From Parapontixanthobacter aurantiacus (GTDB lineage Bacteria > Pseudomonadota > Alphaproteobacteria > Sphingomonadales > Sphingomonadaceae), in assembly GCF_009827635.1 (NCBI RefSeq), contig NZ_WTYW01000001.1, positions 1,382,001-1,446,000 of the forward strand: a stretch of 64,000 nt of DNA. Direction: 5' to 3'. Made by a program: the position numbers and the translations under genes. Each line of letters starts with the position of its first letter. Within the stretch, counting starts at the first letter, position 1. This document shows positions 55,162 through 64,000 of the stretch, one piece after another. Under the pieces are notes generated by a model. The model ran no database searches, was not told the DNA's origin, and worked only from the letters and a program-made list of their open reading frames with translations.

Positions 55162-55761
55162 TCAGGCGGGACAATCGCCGATCCGGCGATGCTTGACGTT
55201 CATCGTCATGCTGACGCGGCCCATTTCACCGCCATCCTGCCGCATCGTCATCGTCATGTCGGAGGTCGTGGCGGTCGCCTCGCCCTGCATGGTGATGTTG
55301 GCCGTCCCCTGCCCGTGCTGGCAGGTCATCGCGGCATCGATATTGCCACCCGCCGTGTCGAATTTCTGAAACTCGCAATCGCCGCGCTGGCCGCCGCGCA
55401 CCATTTCCTCGAAGCCGCGCTCCGCATCCTCGGGCGTGATGCAATATTCGGTCGTGGTGCTGGCGCTGTCTGCGAACATGCGCCGCATCATGTCGACCTG
55501 CGCCTGCGGAGCGCCCGGAATATCGACATTCACGAGTTCCACTTCGGAGCGATACTGCCCCGGTTCGGGCCGCGTAATTTCCCGCCCGGCGGCGATCAGT
55601 TCGTCATCGCTCAACGCTTCGCCCGAGGCCGCGGCGGTGTCGCCGCCAAGCGCAGGATCGGTCTCCGCCTCGTCCGCCGAGCCGCAGGCGGCAAGGACGA
55701 GCGCCAGGCCGGTAGCCAGCGCCATCGTGCTGCCCCTCGCTTGCGAGTTCGTCTTGTTCAT
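55162..55761 (-). CDS. DUF3617 lipoprotein
   Basis: This is a 199-aa lipoprotein with a signal ending LALVLAACGS (Cys near residue 26), an acidic spacer and then the DUF3617 domain: PGQYRSEVELVNVDIPG and YCITPEDAE, with further cysteines (GDCEFQKF, TCQHG, GDCPA) likely in disulfides. Function unknown; related proteins are periplasmic. The ATG at 55761 is chosen for the signal; it is divergent from uvrB. Confidence 0.85.
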   Translation of the reverse strand: MNKTNSQARGSTMALATGLALVLAACGSADEAETDPALGGDTAAASGEALSDDELIAAGREITRPEPGQYRSEVELVNVDIPGAPQAQVDMMRRMFADSASTTTEYCITPEDAERGFEEMVRGGQRGDCEFQKFDTAGGNIDAAMTCQHGQGTANITMQGEATATTSDMTMTMRQDGGEMGRVSMTMNVKHRRIGDCPA

Positions 55762-55875
55762 CACGTCCGTCTCCCTGTTTCGTCTGCTTGCGCTGCCATG
55801 TGAATGCGTAACAGCATCGCGCCGGACTGTCACCGCAGCATTGCAGCGCGCCCCGCCGCGCCCATATAAGGCGGC

Positions 55876-58062
55876 ATGAGCGAACTCATCATCAGGCGCG
55901 GCCTCGAAGAACCCGACACGACCGGCGAATTCACTCCTCACAAGCCAGCCCGCCCCGAAAAATCGATGCCGGGCAGGAAGTTCGAGATCGTCTCCGACTA
56001 CATGCCTGCCGGCGACCAGCCGCGCGCGATCCAGGAACTCGTCGCCGCCGCGAGGGAAGGCGAACAGACGCAGACGCTGCTCGGCGTGACGGGTTCGGGC
56101 AAGACCTTCACGATGGCGAAGGTCATCGAGGAATTGCAGCGCCCGGCGCTGATCCTCGCGCCGAACAAGATCCTTGCCGCCCAGCTTTACGGCGAGTTCA
56201 AGAGCTTTTTTCCGAACAACGCCGTCGAGTATTTCGTCAGCTATTACGATTATTACCAGCCCGAGGCCTATGTCCCGCGCTCCGACACCTATATCGAGAA
56301 GGAAAGCTCGGTGAACGAGGCCATCGACCGGATGCGCCATTCGGCCACGCGTGCGCTGCTCGAACGCGACGACGTCATCATCGTCGCCTCGGTTTCCTGC
56401 CTCTACGGCATCGGTTCGGTCGAGACCTATTCGGCCATGATCTTCGACATCAAGAAGGACGAAAGCGTCGATCAGCGCGAACTCATCCGCAAGCTCGTCG
56501 CGCTGCAATACAAGCGCAACGACGCCTCTTTCCAGCGCGGCAATTTCCGCGTGCGCGGCGACAATCTCGAAATCTTCCCCTCTCATTACGACGACACCGC
56601 CTGGCGCATCAGCTTCTTCGGCGACGAGATCGAGGAAATCAGCGAGTTCGACCCGCTGACCGGCAAGAAGGGCACCGTCCTCGACCGCGTGCGCGTCTAT
56701 GCCAACTCGCATTACGTCACGCCCGGTCCGACGATGAAGCAGGCGACGCAGGCCATCAAGTTCGAGCTGGAAGAACGGCTGAAGGAACTTCACGCTGAAG
56801 GGCAGCTTCTCGAAGCCCAGCGGCTGGAGCAGCGCACGAATTTCGATCTCGAAATGATCGCCGCGACCGGCAGCTGCAACGGGATCGAAAACTATTCGCG
56901 CTTCCTTACCGGCCGTCTGCCGGGCGAGCCGCCGCCAACCCTGTTCGAATATCTGCCCGAAAACGCATTGCTCTTTGTCGACGAATCCCACCAGACCGTG
57001 CCGCAGATCGGCGCGATGGCGCGCGGGGACCACCGCCGCAAGATCACGCTGGCGGAATACGGCTTCCGTCTGCCGTCCTGCATCGACAACCGCCCCTTGC
57101 GCTTCAACGAGTGGGACGCGATGCGCCCGCAGACCTTCTGCGTTTCCGCGACGCCGGGCGGCTGGGAAATGGAGCAGACGGGCGGCGTCTTCGCGGAGCA
57201 GGTCATCCGCCCGACCGGCCTCATCGACCCGCCGGTCGAGATCCGCCCGGTCGAGGATCAGGTACAGGACTGCATCCAGGAATGTCTCGCAACCGCGAAG
57301 AAAGGCTATCGCACGCTCGTCACCACGCTCACCAAGCGCATGGCGGAGGACCTCACCGAATTCATGCACGAGGCGGGCGTGAAGGTCCGCTACATGCATT
57401 CCGACGTGGAGACGCTGGAGCGTATCGAACTGATCCGCGACCTGCGGCTCGGCGTCTATGACGTGCTCGTCGGGATCAACCTGCTGCGCGAGGGGCTCGA
57501 CATTCCCGAATGTGGCCTCGTCTGCATCCTCGATGCCGACAAGGAAGGCTTCCTCCGCTCCGAGACCTCGCTCATCCAGACGATCGGGCGCGCAGCCCGC
57601 AATGTCGACGGCAAGGTCATCCTGTATGCCGACCGCATAACGGGCAGCATGGAACGCGCGATGGCGGAGACCGAGCGTCGGCGGGAGAAACAGCGCGCTT
57701 TCAACGAGGAACACGGCATCACGCCGCAGACCATCAAGCGCCAGATCGCCGACATCGTCGCTCATTCGGCGGCGGGCGACGGGGTGACGGTCGATACCGG
57801 CGACGAGGAAGTGAACAACTTCGTCGGGCACAATCTGCGCGCCTATATCGAGGATCTGGAAAAGCGGATGCGTAATGCAGCGGCGGACCTGAATTTCGAG
57901 GAAGCCGGACGGTTGCGCGACGAGATCCGCCGGCTGGAGGACGACGAACTCGGCCTGCCCGATACGGAGAAGAAAGCGCCCGTCCGGGGCAAGTCGACCG
58001 AAGGGCGGCCCGGTACGCGCAAGACCCGCTACGGCAAGACGCAGCGGAAATGGAAGAGGTAA
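55876..58062 (+). CDS. uvrB: Excinuclease ABC subunit B
   Basis: UvrB is the central helicase-like component of nucleotide-excision repair, verifying damage between UvrA and UvrC. The 728-aa protein has Walker [13 protein letters not shown], the beta-hairpin [12 protein letters not shown], the DESH box, helicase motifs V and VI (TIGRAARN) and the C-terminal UVR domain ([21 protein letters not shown]). A basic tail of about 35 residues follows. No GTTC-N7-GTTC LexA site is visible upstream. Confidence 0.97.
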   Translation: MSELIIRRGLEEPDTTGEFTPHKPARPEKSMPGRKFEIVSDYMPAGDQPRAIQELVAAAREGEQTQTLLGVTGSGKTFTMAKVIEELQRPALILAPNKILAAQLYGEFKSFFPNNAVEYFVSYYDYYQPEAYVPRSDTYIEKESSVNEAIDRMRHSATRALLERDDVIIVASVSCLYGIGSVETYSAMIFDIKKDESVDQRELIRKLVALQYKRNDASFQRGNFRVRGDNLEIFPSHYDDTAWRISFFGDEIEEISEFDPLTGKKGTVLDRVRVYANSHYVTPGPTMKQATQAIKFELEERLKELHAEGQLLEAQRLEQRTNFDLEMIAATGSCNGIENYSRFLTGRLPGEPPPTLFEYLPENALLFVDESHQTVPQIGAMARGDHRRKITLAEYGFRLPSCIDNRPLRFNEWDAMRPQTFCVSATPGGWEMEQTGGVFAEQVIRPTGLIDPPVEIRPVEDQVQDCIQECLATAKKGYRTLVTTLTKRMAEDLTEFMHEAGVKVRYMHSDVETLERIELIRDLRLGVYDVLVGINLLREGLDIPECGLVCILDADKEGFLRSETSLIQTIGRAARNVDGKVILYADRITGSMERAMAETERRREKQRAFNEEHGITPQTIKRQIADIVAHSAAGDGVTVDTGDEEVNNFVGHNLRAYIEDLEKRMRNAAADLNFEEAGRLRDEIRRLEDDELGLPDTEKKAPVRGKSTEGRPGTRKTRYGKTQRKWKR

Positions 58063-58167
58063 GAGCGGCGTAGGCAAACGGTCAAAACTGGCCGCACCCA
58101 CTCAGTCCATGGGTTCGTCCCTCCGAACCTCTTGCGCGCGGGCATCGCAACGCGCATTGAGCGCTGC

Positions 58168-58767
58168 ATGAATGCACGTTTCCGGGTCGCCCTGCTGTGC
58201 TGCGCCTTGCTGGCCGCCTGCAGTCCCCCCGCCACCGACAAATACGCCGCGCGCGACCGCGAGGTTGCACAGACCGATACGGTGCTGCCGCCCATCGCCT
58301 CGCCCGATACGACGAACGCCGTCTGGGTGCCCACGCAAGGCGACGCCGAAGCCCCTGAGCGGGTGGTGTTCGGCGAGCCGGGCACGCCGCCGCTGTTCGC
58401 GCTTGCCTGCAGCGAGAACGAAGACGGGCCGGTCATTCGCCTGACGCGGTTCAACACCGTGGAGGACGGCGCGCAAGCGCTCATCGCGGTTATCGGCAAC
58501 GGCCATATCGCACGGTGGAAGGTCGATGCCACCCCTCGCGGTGCGCGCAACGTGTGGGAAGGCGATGTCCCGCTCGAGGACGAGGATCTCGAGATGTTCG
58601 CCGGGCCGCGCCGGATCGAGGCGACCGTACCGGGCGGCGGTTCGCTCGAACTGCCCGCCGATCCTCTGCCGGCCCGCCTGATCGCGCGGTGCATCGCGAA
58701 TGAAAAGGCGCAAGGCGTCGGCGAGGAAGAAGCCGGCATTGAACAGGATATCGCAGTGCGCGACTAG
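58168..58767 (+). CDS. Putative lipoprotein, unknown
   Basis: This is a 199-aa protein with a lipoprotein signal (VALLCCALLAACSPP), then a polar domain with pattern FALACSENEDGPVIRLTRF and a Cys near the C-terminus (IARCIANEK). It resembles small sphingomonad periplasmic lipoproteins of unknown role. ATG 58168 places the signal at the start. Its 3' end overlaps the convergent DsbD-like gene by four bases. Confidence 0.7.
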   Translation: MNARFRVALLCCALLAACSPPATDKYAARDREVAQTDTVLPPIASPDTTNAVWVPTQGDAEAPERVVFGEPGTPPLFALACSENEDGPVIRLTRFNTVEDGAQALIAVIGNGHIARWKVDATPRGARNVWEGDVPLEDEDLEMFAGPRRIEATVPGGGSLELPADPLPARLIARCIANEKAQGVGEEEAGIEQDIAVRD

Positions 58768-60854
58768 TTGCGCGGCGGCGCAGCACTTTCGGCGAGTTCG
58801 GGCAGCATGTCCGGCGTCAGTATCTGCGGCAGTTGCTCTGGCTCGCCGCCGCCCGCCGGATACCACAGATAGAGCGGCACGCCCGCCGCCCCGCGCTCTG
58901 CAAGAAAGCGCGTGATCTCCGGATCGCGCCGGGTCCAGTCGCCCCTTATCGCAACGACGCCCGCCGCTTCGAACGCCGCGCGCGTCGCCTCGCGCTCGAT
59001 CGCGACCCGCTCGTTGACCTTGCAGGTGAGGCACCAGTCGGCGGTGAACCATACGAAGACGGGCCTGCCCGAAGCGCGTGCTTCGGCCAGCCGTTCGGTT
59101 CCAAAATCCTGCGGAGATAGGAGTGACGCTTCGCCGGCGATGGCTTGCTGCGAATAGCTTGCCGGAAAGGCGAATCCCGCGAAGATAAGGAACGGCGCGG
59201 CGATCAGGGCTAGCGCAGGCCAGGCGAGCTTACCCGCGCGTTGCAGCCGTCCGAAGACGGCAAAGGCCAGCAGGACGCCGAACAGCAGCACCATCGCGAT
59301 CAACGCAAAGCCCTGTCCGCCGATGCGGGTCGTCAGCCAGACGAGGGCGAGCGCCGTCAACCCCATCGGCAATGCCATCCAGCGGCGGAACCGCTCCATC
59401 CACGGACCCGGTGCAGGCAGGCGGCGGCGCAACGCGGGCACGAAGCCCAGCAGGAGGAAGGGAAGCGCTAGTCCCAGCCCCAGGCTCGCGAACAGCAACA
59501 GGGCGGATGCCGGCGGCAGGAGCAGTGCCGCGCCCAGCGCGGCGGCCATGAACGGACCGGTGCACGGCGTCGCGACGAAAGCGGCGAGCAGCCCGGTCAC
59601 GAAGGCGTTGGCAGGCTTGCCGCTGCCACGGATCGGCAGGCCGGGAAACTCGAACAGCCCGGCGAAATTGGCGGTAAGGACGCTCGCCAAGACGAGGAGC
59701 GCGACGACGACGCCGGGTTCCTGCAACTGGAAGGCCCAGCCGACTTCTTCTCCCCCCGCGCGCAGAAGGAGCAGCAATCCGCCGAGAGCCACGCAGGCGA
59801 GGACGGCCCCCGCCGTATAGGCGAGCGCCTCTCCGCGCGCCTCGCCTGCTGCGCCGCCGGACCGAGCGAGCGACAGCGCCTTCAGGCTGAGGATCGGGAA
59901 TACGCAGGGCATGACGTTGAGAACGAGACCGCCGGCCATTGCCGCCAGCAGCAGAAGAGCGAGCGCCCCGCCCGTCTGCTCGCGCGCCGGATCGAGAGGT
60001 GGCAGATCGCCCGGCACCTCGCCCGGCTCTGCGATGAAGCGCACGCCGCTTTCCTGCCCGCTGCCGAAAGACAGGATGCCTTCGACCGCGCCATTTTGTG
60101 AAACCGCGCTGTCGGCGAGAGGGATCTCGGCCACCAGCAGGTCGCCCTCACGATAGAAGTCCTGTCGCGCCCCATATTGTACGAGTTCGCGGTTGCCGAC
60201 GAAAACATGCGGCGCATCGAGCCTCAGCGAGGCGGGCAGCGGTATGGCGAGGCGCAGCCTTCCGCGCGCCGTCTCGAACCGCGCAGTGCTGTCTATCAGC
60301 GGGGCGATCGCACCCTGCCACTCGGCGAAGCGGTCAGGCTCGGCCAGCTCGTCGAAGGACGTCGCGAGCTGCGCGGATTCGGGCACGCAGATCTTGTCCG
60401 TGCAAGCGAGGTAATCCGCCGCGAGGCGAATGGTCTGGCTCGCCGGTGCTCGCGCTCCTTCCGGCACGGAAATCGGCACGAGCACGGCGTAGTCGCCTTC
60501 GTAGATATGATTGATCAGCCCCGAAATCTCGAGCAGCTGCGGCACGGGATATTGCGGCACGCCCGCCTGCCAGCCGGGCGGCAAGTCCCAGTCGAGTTCC
60601 ATGCCGATGCCAGCATCGCCCGGATTGGACCAGTAGCCGTGCCATTCTTCGGAGACGGGCTGAAAATGCAATGCGACGAGGAAGGTTTCGCCCGCTCGCG
60701 GCACTTCGGCGGGCACCAGTTCGACCGTGATGTTGTTGGCTCGCCCGGCCTGTGCGTTCGCGGGCGAAGGGGCCAGCGCGGCCAGCAGGACGAGCCAGCA
60801 GGCCAGCCAGACGGCCCAGAACCGTTGCGCCCGTAATTGCCTTGCCAGCTGCAT
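58764..60854 (-). CDS. DsbD/ScsB-type thiol:disulfide interchange protein
   Basis: This 696-aa membrane reductase passes electrons from cytoplasmic thioredoxin to periplasmic proteins. In order it has a signal peptide (LLAALAPSPANAQA), an N-terminal immunoglobulin-like domain with a Cys pair (LACTDKICVPE), a transmembrane core with two functional Cys (NVMPCVFPILSLKAL and ATPCTGPFMAAALG) and a C-terminal thioredoxin domain (FTADWCLTCKVNERVA). The N-terminal domain fits the ScsB subgroup better than classic DsbD. It is divergent from ubiH with 46 bp between starts. Confidence 0.9.
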   Translation of the reverse strand: MQLARQLRAQRFWAVWLACWLVLLAALAPSPANAQAGRANNITVELVPAEVPRAGETFLVALHFQPVSEEWHGYWSNPGDAGIGMELDWDLPPGWQAGVPQYPVPQLLEISGLINHIYEGDYAVLVPISVPEGARAPASQTIRLAADYLACTDKICVPESAQLATSFDELAEPDRFAEWQGAIAPLIDSTARFETARGRLRLAIPLPASLRLDAPHVFVGNRELVQYGARQDFYREGDLLVAEIPLADSAVSQNGAVEGILSFGSGQESGVRFIAEPGEVPGDLPPLDPAREQTGGALALLLLAAMAGGLVLNVMPCVFPILSLKALSLARSGGAAGEARGEALAYTAGAVLACVALGGLLLLLRAGGEEVGWAFQLQEPGVVVALLVLASVLTANFAGLFEFPGLPIRGSGKPANAFVTGLLAAFVATPCTGPFMAAALGAALLLPPASALLLFASLGLGLALPFLLLGFVPALRRRLPAPGPWMERFRRWMALPMGLTALALVWLTTRIGGQGFALIAMVLLFGVLLAFAVFGRLQRAGKLAWPALALIAAPFLIFAGFAFPASYSQQAIAGEASLLSPQDFGTERLAEARASGRPVFVWFTADWCLTCKVNERVAIEREATRAAFEAAGVVAIRGDWTRRDPEITRFLAERGAAGVPLYLWYPAGGGEPEQLPQILTPDMLPELAESAAPPRN

Positions 60855-60900
60855 GGCGCACCCTTTAGGGCGGAACACATTAAGCGACAATGAGGCAGTC

Positions 60901-62124
60901 ATGAGCGACACATCGGACAGACGCGATCTCCTGATCCTCGGCGGCGGATTGGTGGGCATGACACTCGCTCTCGCTGCGGCGAAGAAGGGCATGACGAGCC
61001 ATGTCGTCGATCGCGCCGATCCCGCCGATCTGACCGCAGAAGGTTTCGACGGACGCGCCTCCGCCATATCGACCGCAAGCTGGAACCTCTTCACCAATAT
61101 CGGACTGGCGCAGCGGCTCGAAGCCGACGCCTCGCCCATTTCGAAGATCGCGGTGAGCGATCAGCTGAAGCCGGGACAGCTCGACTTCGTCCCCGACGAT
61201 CCCGCCGACACGCTTGGCCGGATGTTCGCCAATCGCACCTTGCGCCTCGCGCTGTTCGAAGCGGCGAAGGACGAGCCGCTCATCCACTGGCATGCGAGGG
61301 CCGGCGTCATCGAACGCCGCCGCGGCGAACATGGCGTTTCGGTTCGGCTCGCTGATGGCAAAGAGCTCGAAGCGAGCCTGATGATCGGCGCGGAGGGACG
61401 CGGCTCGCCCACGCGGGAAGATGCCGGCATCGCGATGGCCAACTGGCAATACGACCATCGCGCCATCATCGCCGGACTGACGCATGAGAAGCCGCACGGG
61501 CAGGTCGCGTGGGAGATCTTCTACCCCGCCGGGCCTTTCGCACTGCTCCCGCTCAAGGACGATGCCGACGGCACGCATCGCAGCGCGCTCGTCTGGACGG
61601 TTGCGGAACGCGATGCGGCCGGTGTCCTCAAGCTGGGCGACCGGGCGTTCACCGCCGAAGTGGAAAAGCGCATGGGCAGGCTGTTCGGCGCCATCACCGG
61701 GGTCGGACCGCGCTCGTCCTATCCCCTCGGCTTCCATCATACCGCGACCATCACGGCAGAGCGGCTGGCGCTGGTCGGCGATGCGGCTCACGGCATTCAT
61801 CCGATCGCGGGTCAGGGGCTCAACCTCGGTCTGCGCGATGTCGGTGCACTGGTACAGGTGCTCGACGACAATCTGCGCCTCGGCCTCGAACCGGGCGAAG
61901 CACAGGGGCTGGCGCGTTACGAGCGCTGGCGCGGCCTCGACGCGTTCATGGTCGCGCTCGCTACGGACGGTCTGACGCGGCTGTTCGGCGTTCCGGGCGA
62001 GACGGCCTCGGCGGTGCGGCGCTTCGGCATGGCCGGGGTTCAGCGGCTGCCCGTGCTCAAGGACTGGTTCATGGACGAGGCCCGCGGCGTCAGCGGCGAC
62101 ATGCCCGACCTGCTCGTCGCCTGA
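60901..62124 (+). CDS. ubiH: FAD-dependent ubiquinone-biosynthesis hydroxylase (UbiH/UbiF type)
   Basis: This is a 407-aa flavoprotein monooxygenase that hydroxylates an aromatic ring in ubiquinone synthesis. It has the Rossmann motif LGGGLVGMTLALAAAKKG, an RASAIS block and GDAAHGIHPIAGQGLNLGLRD. Which ring carbon it hydroxylates cannot be read from sequence, since alphaproteobacteria use UbiH, UbiF or UbiL in different sets. It converges on the Mic60-like gene. Confidence 0.9.
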   Translation: MSDTSDRRDLLILGGGLVGMTLALAAAKKGMTSHVVDRADPADLTAEGFDGRASAISTASWNLFTNIGLAQRLEADASPISKIAVSDQLKPGQLDFVPDDPADTLGRMFANRTLRLALFEAAKDEPLIHWHARAGVIERRRGEHGVSVRLADGKELEASLMIGAEGRGSPTREDAGIAMANWQYDHRAIIAGLTHEKPHGQVAWEIFYPAGPFALLPLKDDADGTHRSALVWTVAERDAAGVLKLGDRAFTAEVEKRMGRLFGAITGVGPRSSYPLGFHHTATITAERLALVGDAAHGIHPIAGQGLNLGLRDVGALVQVLDDNLRLGLEPGEAQGLARYERWRGLDAFMVALATDGLTRLFGVPGETASAVRRFGMAGVQRLPVLKDWFMDEARGVSGDMPDLLVA

Positions 62125-62129
62125 GGCGT

Positions 62130-63083
62130 TCAGCCCGCGTTGTCGGCCTCGACTGGGCTCGGCTGCTCTACCCTGTTGCCCTCTCCGTCGCGCAGGCGGC
62201 GGGGTTCGAGGACGGCGGAGGTCTCGATCAGATCGAGCGCCCGGTGCGCCTCGGCATAGCGGCTCGCCGCCTCGATCCAGCCGCGTCCGCGCTCCGCACC
62301 GGGAAGGTTGCGCACTTCCGCGATTGCCGGTTCGACCCGGCCGCTTTCGAGGAACAGGCGGGCGCGTTCCAACCGACGTTGGGGACGCGAGCTGGGGGTG
62401 TCGTCGCGGCGGATAACGAAGAGCGAGGCGAGTTCGCGCCGCATCCTCGCGAATGAGGGCGGCGCATCGCTTTCGGAAAGCTGGGGACCCATCATTTCGA
62501 GCCGGGCGATAAGCTCGTCCATCGTCACCGGGTCGCGGCTGAAGGAGATGACTGTCGAAACCGCATTGGGCAATGCATCGCCAAACCTCAGGCGCAGCTG
62601 ATCCGCTAGAAAGCCGAGTTCCGCGCCGCGCTCCAGCGAACGACGCGCCGCGAAAGCGATCAGGAGCCCTTCGGCGCGCGCGGCATTCCCGGCAGCCGCC
62701 TGCGATTGCAGATCGAGCCGGGCCAGTCGCTGCTCCGCCGCGGCGAGCCGCTGGTCGATGCCGCCCTGCTGCTCCTCCACCCGGTCGATCGCCTCGCTCG
62801 GAACGTCTTCGTAAACGCCGCTCGGCTGCGCTTCGTCCTCGTCCGAACCGACGAGATCGGCAAGAATGCCGCTTTCTTCCGACGTCTGTCCCTCGCTGGC
62901 CGGCGCAGTCGTCGTATCGGTCTGCGCAAGGCCGAACTTTTCCGGATTGTCGTTGTAATACTGCACGGCGTAGGCAGCGATGATCAGCCCGAACAGGAAT
63001 GCGACGAGGACGGCATAGATCACCGGCCTCAAGGAAGGCTTTTTCGCCGTCTTCTTCACAAAATTGTCGTGTTCGTATTCCAT
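62130..63083 (-). CDS. Mic60/mitofilin-like membrane protein
   Basis: This is a 317-aa protein with a short cytoplasmic N-terminus, one transmembrane helix (YAVLVAFLFGLIIAAYAVQYY), an acidic linker, a coiled coil (IDQRLAAAEQRLARLDLQSQ) and a helical C-terminal domain (LFLESGRVEPAIAEVRNLPGAERGRGWIEAASRY). The layout and the position next to hemD match alphaproteobacterial Mic60, relative of the mitochondrial cristae protein. Direct sequence evidence is limited to topology and context. Confidence 0.7.
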   Translation of the reverse strand: MEYEHDNFVKKTAKKPSLRPVIYAVLVAFLFGLIIAAYAVQYYNDNPEKFGLAQTDTTTAPASEGQTSEESGILADLVGSDEDEAQPSGVYEDVPSEAIDRVEEQQGGIDQRLAAAEQRLARLDLQSQAAAGNAARAEGLLIAFAARRSLERGAELGFLADQLRLRFGDALPNAVSTVISFSRDPVTMDELIARLEMMGPQLSESDAPPSFARMRRELASLFVIRRDDTPSSRPQRRLERARLFLESGRVEPAIAEVRNLPGAERGRGWIEAASRYAEAHRALDLIETSAVLEPRRLRDGEGNRVEQPSPVEADNAG

Positions 63084-63128
63084 GCAATTCCCGTTCGGCC
63101 ACCGCCCCTGCGCGTGGCTCGTGTTCGA

Positions 63129-63821
63129 TCAATCGTTGGTTTCGCACATTCGGACGCACAATTCCAGCAATGCGGCGTCACGGGGATCCCCTGCGCTTTC
63201 CACCTTGCGCCAACCTGAACCCGCCGCGTCGGCGATGCGCGGTCCGAGGGCGGCGAGCGTGATTGCACCCCGATCAAGGCCGAGCCGGTCGCATTCTTGC
63301 GCGAAATGAACTGCCGCATCCGCCGAATGAAGCATGACGACGCCGCCATCGCGCAACCCATCCCGCAGGCTGCTCGGCATGGGCAGGGCCGCGATGCGAT
63401 AGACGACGCGGGTCTCAATGGTGATGCCGCGCGGCAGGTCGAGCGACAGGTGGCTTTCGCCGGCCAGTCGCAGCAGGTGTTGCGGACTTTTTCCGGCAAG
63501 CCCGTCGACCACCGATTGCAAGCCCCCCATGCCGCAGGTCTCGACGACAAACCCGGCAGAGCTGGCGGCGGCGGCAGTCGCTTCGCCCACTGCATGGACG
63601 GGCAGCCGAACGAGTTCGCGCAATCCATCGCCGCCGTGGCGAAAGACATTGGCGCTACCGACGAGCAGCCCGTCGAAAGCGGCGAGCTCGGGAACGTCCC
63701 ATTGCACGCTGCGCGCTTCGAACATCGGGAAGGCGCGCAGTTCGAGGCCGGATCGCGCCGCCAGTTTCACGGTCGCTGTCGCGCCCGGCTCACCGCGAAT
63801 GACGAAGCAGGGAAGGCTCAC
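63129..63821 (-). CDS. hemD: Uroporphyrinogen-III synthase
   Basis: HemD closes hydroxymethylbilane with inversion of ring D to give uroporphyrinogen III in haem and cobalamin synthesis. The 230-aa protein has the weakly conserved two-domain form: VIRGEPGATATVKLAARSG, FDGLLVGSANVFRHGG, VHAVGEATAAAASSAGF and a GVVMLHSADAAVHFA block. The start is GTG 63821, overlapping the hemC stop (GTGA). Confidence 0.9.
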   Translation of the reverse strand: MSLPCFVIRGEPGATATVKLAARSGLELRAFPMFEARSVQWDVPELAAFDGLLVGSANVFRHGGDGLRELVRLPVHAVGEATAAAASSAGFVVETCGMGGLQSVVDGLAGKSPQHLLRLAGESHLSLDLPRGITIETRVVYRIAALPMPSSLRDGLRDGGVVMLHSADAAVHFAQECDRLGLDRGAITLAALGPRIADAAGSGWRKVESAGDPRDAALLELCVRMCETND

Positions 63822-64000
63822 AATCGCCCGGCGAACAAGGCGGCGATATTGGCCGGTGCGCGCGCGAGCATGTCGGCGGCCAGAGCGCGGACCTCGTCAA
63901 AGTTGTCTGTGGCGAAACGACATTCGCCGTCGATCCGCGACGCACCGTTCTCGCTGAAGATCGCGGCACGCAGTGTCCATTCGCTGCCCGATTTGAGAGT
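63818..64000 (-). CDS. hemC: Hydroxymethylbilane synthase, 3' end only
   Basis: The last 60 codons of a gene running into the window on the minus strand encode TLKSGSEWTLRAAIFSENGA and end in NIAALFAGRL. This fits the C-terminal domain of HemC (porphobilinogen deaminase), which supplies the HemD substrate. The dipyrromethane Cys lies outside the window, so the call rests on position and general pattern. Confidence 0.75.
   Translation of the reverse strand, partial: TLKSGSEWTLRAAIFSENGASRIDGECRFATDNFDEVRALAADMLARAPANIAALFAGRL

Noticed and set aside
55762-55875. SOS (LexA) box controlling uvrB
   Set aside because: The alphaproteobacterial GTTC-N7-GTTC pattern does not occur in the 114-bp region between DUF3617 and uvrB.
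55762-58101. A long N-terminal extension of the DUF3617 protein
   Set aside because: It is antisense to uvrB and would bury the lipoprotein signal that begins at 55761.
1-64000. CRISPR arrays, insertion sequences, integrases or attachment sites
   Set aside because: No regularly spaced direct repeats, transposase or recombinase frames, or tRNA-linked direct repeats were seen.

Overview
The window is about 64 kb of GC-rich, densely coding bacterial chromosome. It carries roughly 62 protein genes on both strands, one permuted tmRNA gene, no rRNA or tRNA genes, and no insertion sequence, prophage or CRISPR array that I can recognise. The gene content points to an alphaproteobacterium, most likely Sphingomonadales and probably Erythrobacteraceae. 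The reasons are the circularly permuted two-piece ssrA, HdaA instead of Hda, DUF2794 and DUF2256 genes, a Mic60-like gene next to hemD, a large TonB receptor and the Anbu cluster. The family-level placement is inference. There is no 16S gene here to confirm it.

Layout. 1-13.8 kb: glmU diverging from gph, an SDR, a membrane protein, a minus-strand run (DUF2066, hdaA, serine acetyltransferase, DUF2794) diverging from purM-purN-sulfotransferase, then ndk and pepA-DUF2256-holC. 13.9-20.6 kb: the outer-membrane biogenesis operon lptD-surA-pdxA-rsmA, then terC. 20.6-26.3 kb: malate synthase G diverging from an M20 hydrolase-astA-astB arginine catabolism operon. 26.4-33.2 kb: a small membrane protein, a regulator with three tandem palindromic operators, ssrA, mscL diverging from lemA-TPM-TPM-NUDIX-SDR, an AT-richer membrane protein, and pspC with a 43-aa partner. 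33.4-41.3 kb: recF, a GDSL lipoprotein diverging from an ABC ATPase/permease pair, and a TonB-dependent receptor. 41.6-48.1 kb: typA, a membrane protein, an SDR that has lost its catalytic core, and putP-ggt. 48.3-55.1 kb: an extensin-like lipoprotein, an atypical LuxR regulator, a TraR zinc finger, and the operon ATP-grasp / alpha-E / transglutaminase / Anbu protease. 55.2-64 kb: DUF3617, uvrB, a lipoprotein, a DsbD-type reductase, ubiH, a Mic60-like gene, hemD and the 3' end of hemC.

How the genes fit together. Most of the window is core housekeeping: envelope precursors, LPS and outer-membrane-protein export, purine and haem synthesis, DNA repair, and translation quality control. The accessory points of interest are the Anbu cluster, whose substrate is unknown; the M20-astA-astB operon, where an M20 enzyme could replace AstE; the regulator with three GTCAA-N7-TTGAC operators across its own promoter; the permuted tmRNA, invisible to gene callers; and an in-frame-deleted SDR. 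Start codons were re-chosen wherever a ribosome-binding site, signal peptide or overlap argued against the longest reading frame. Several genes use TTG or GTG.
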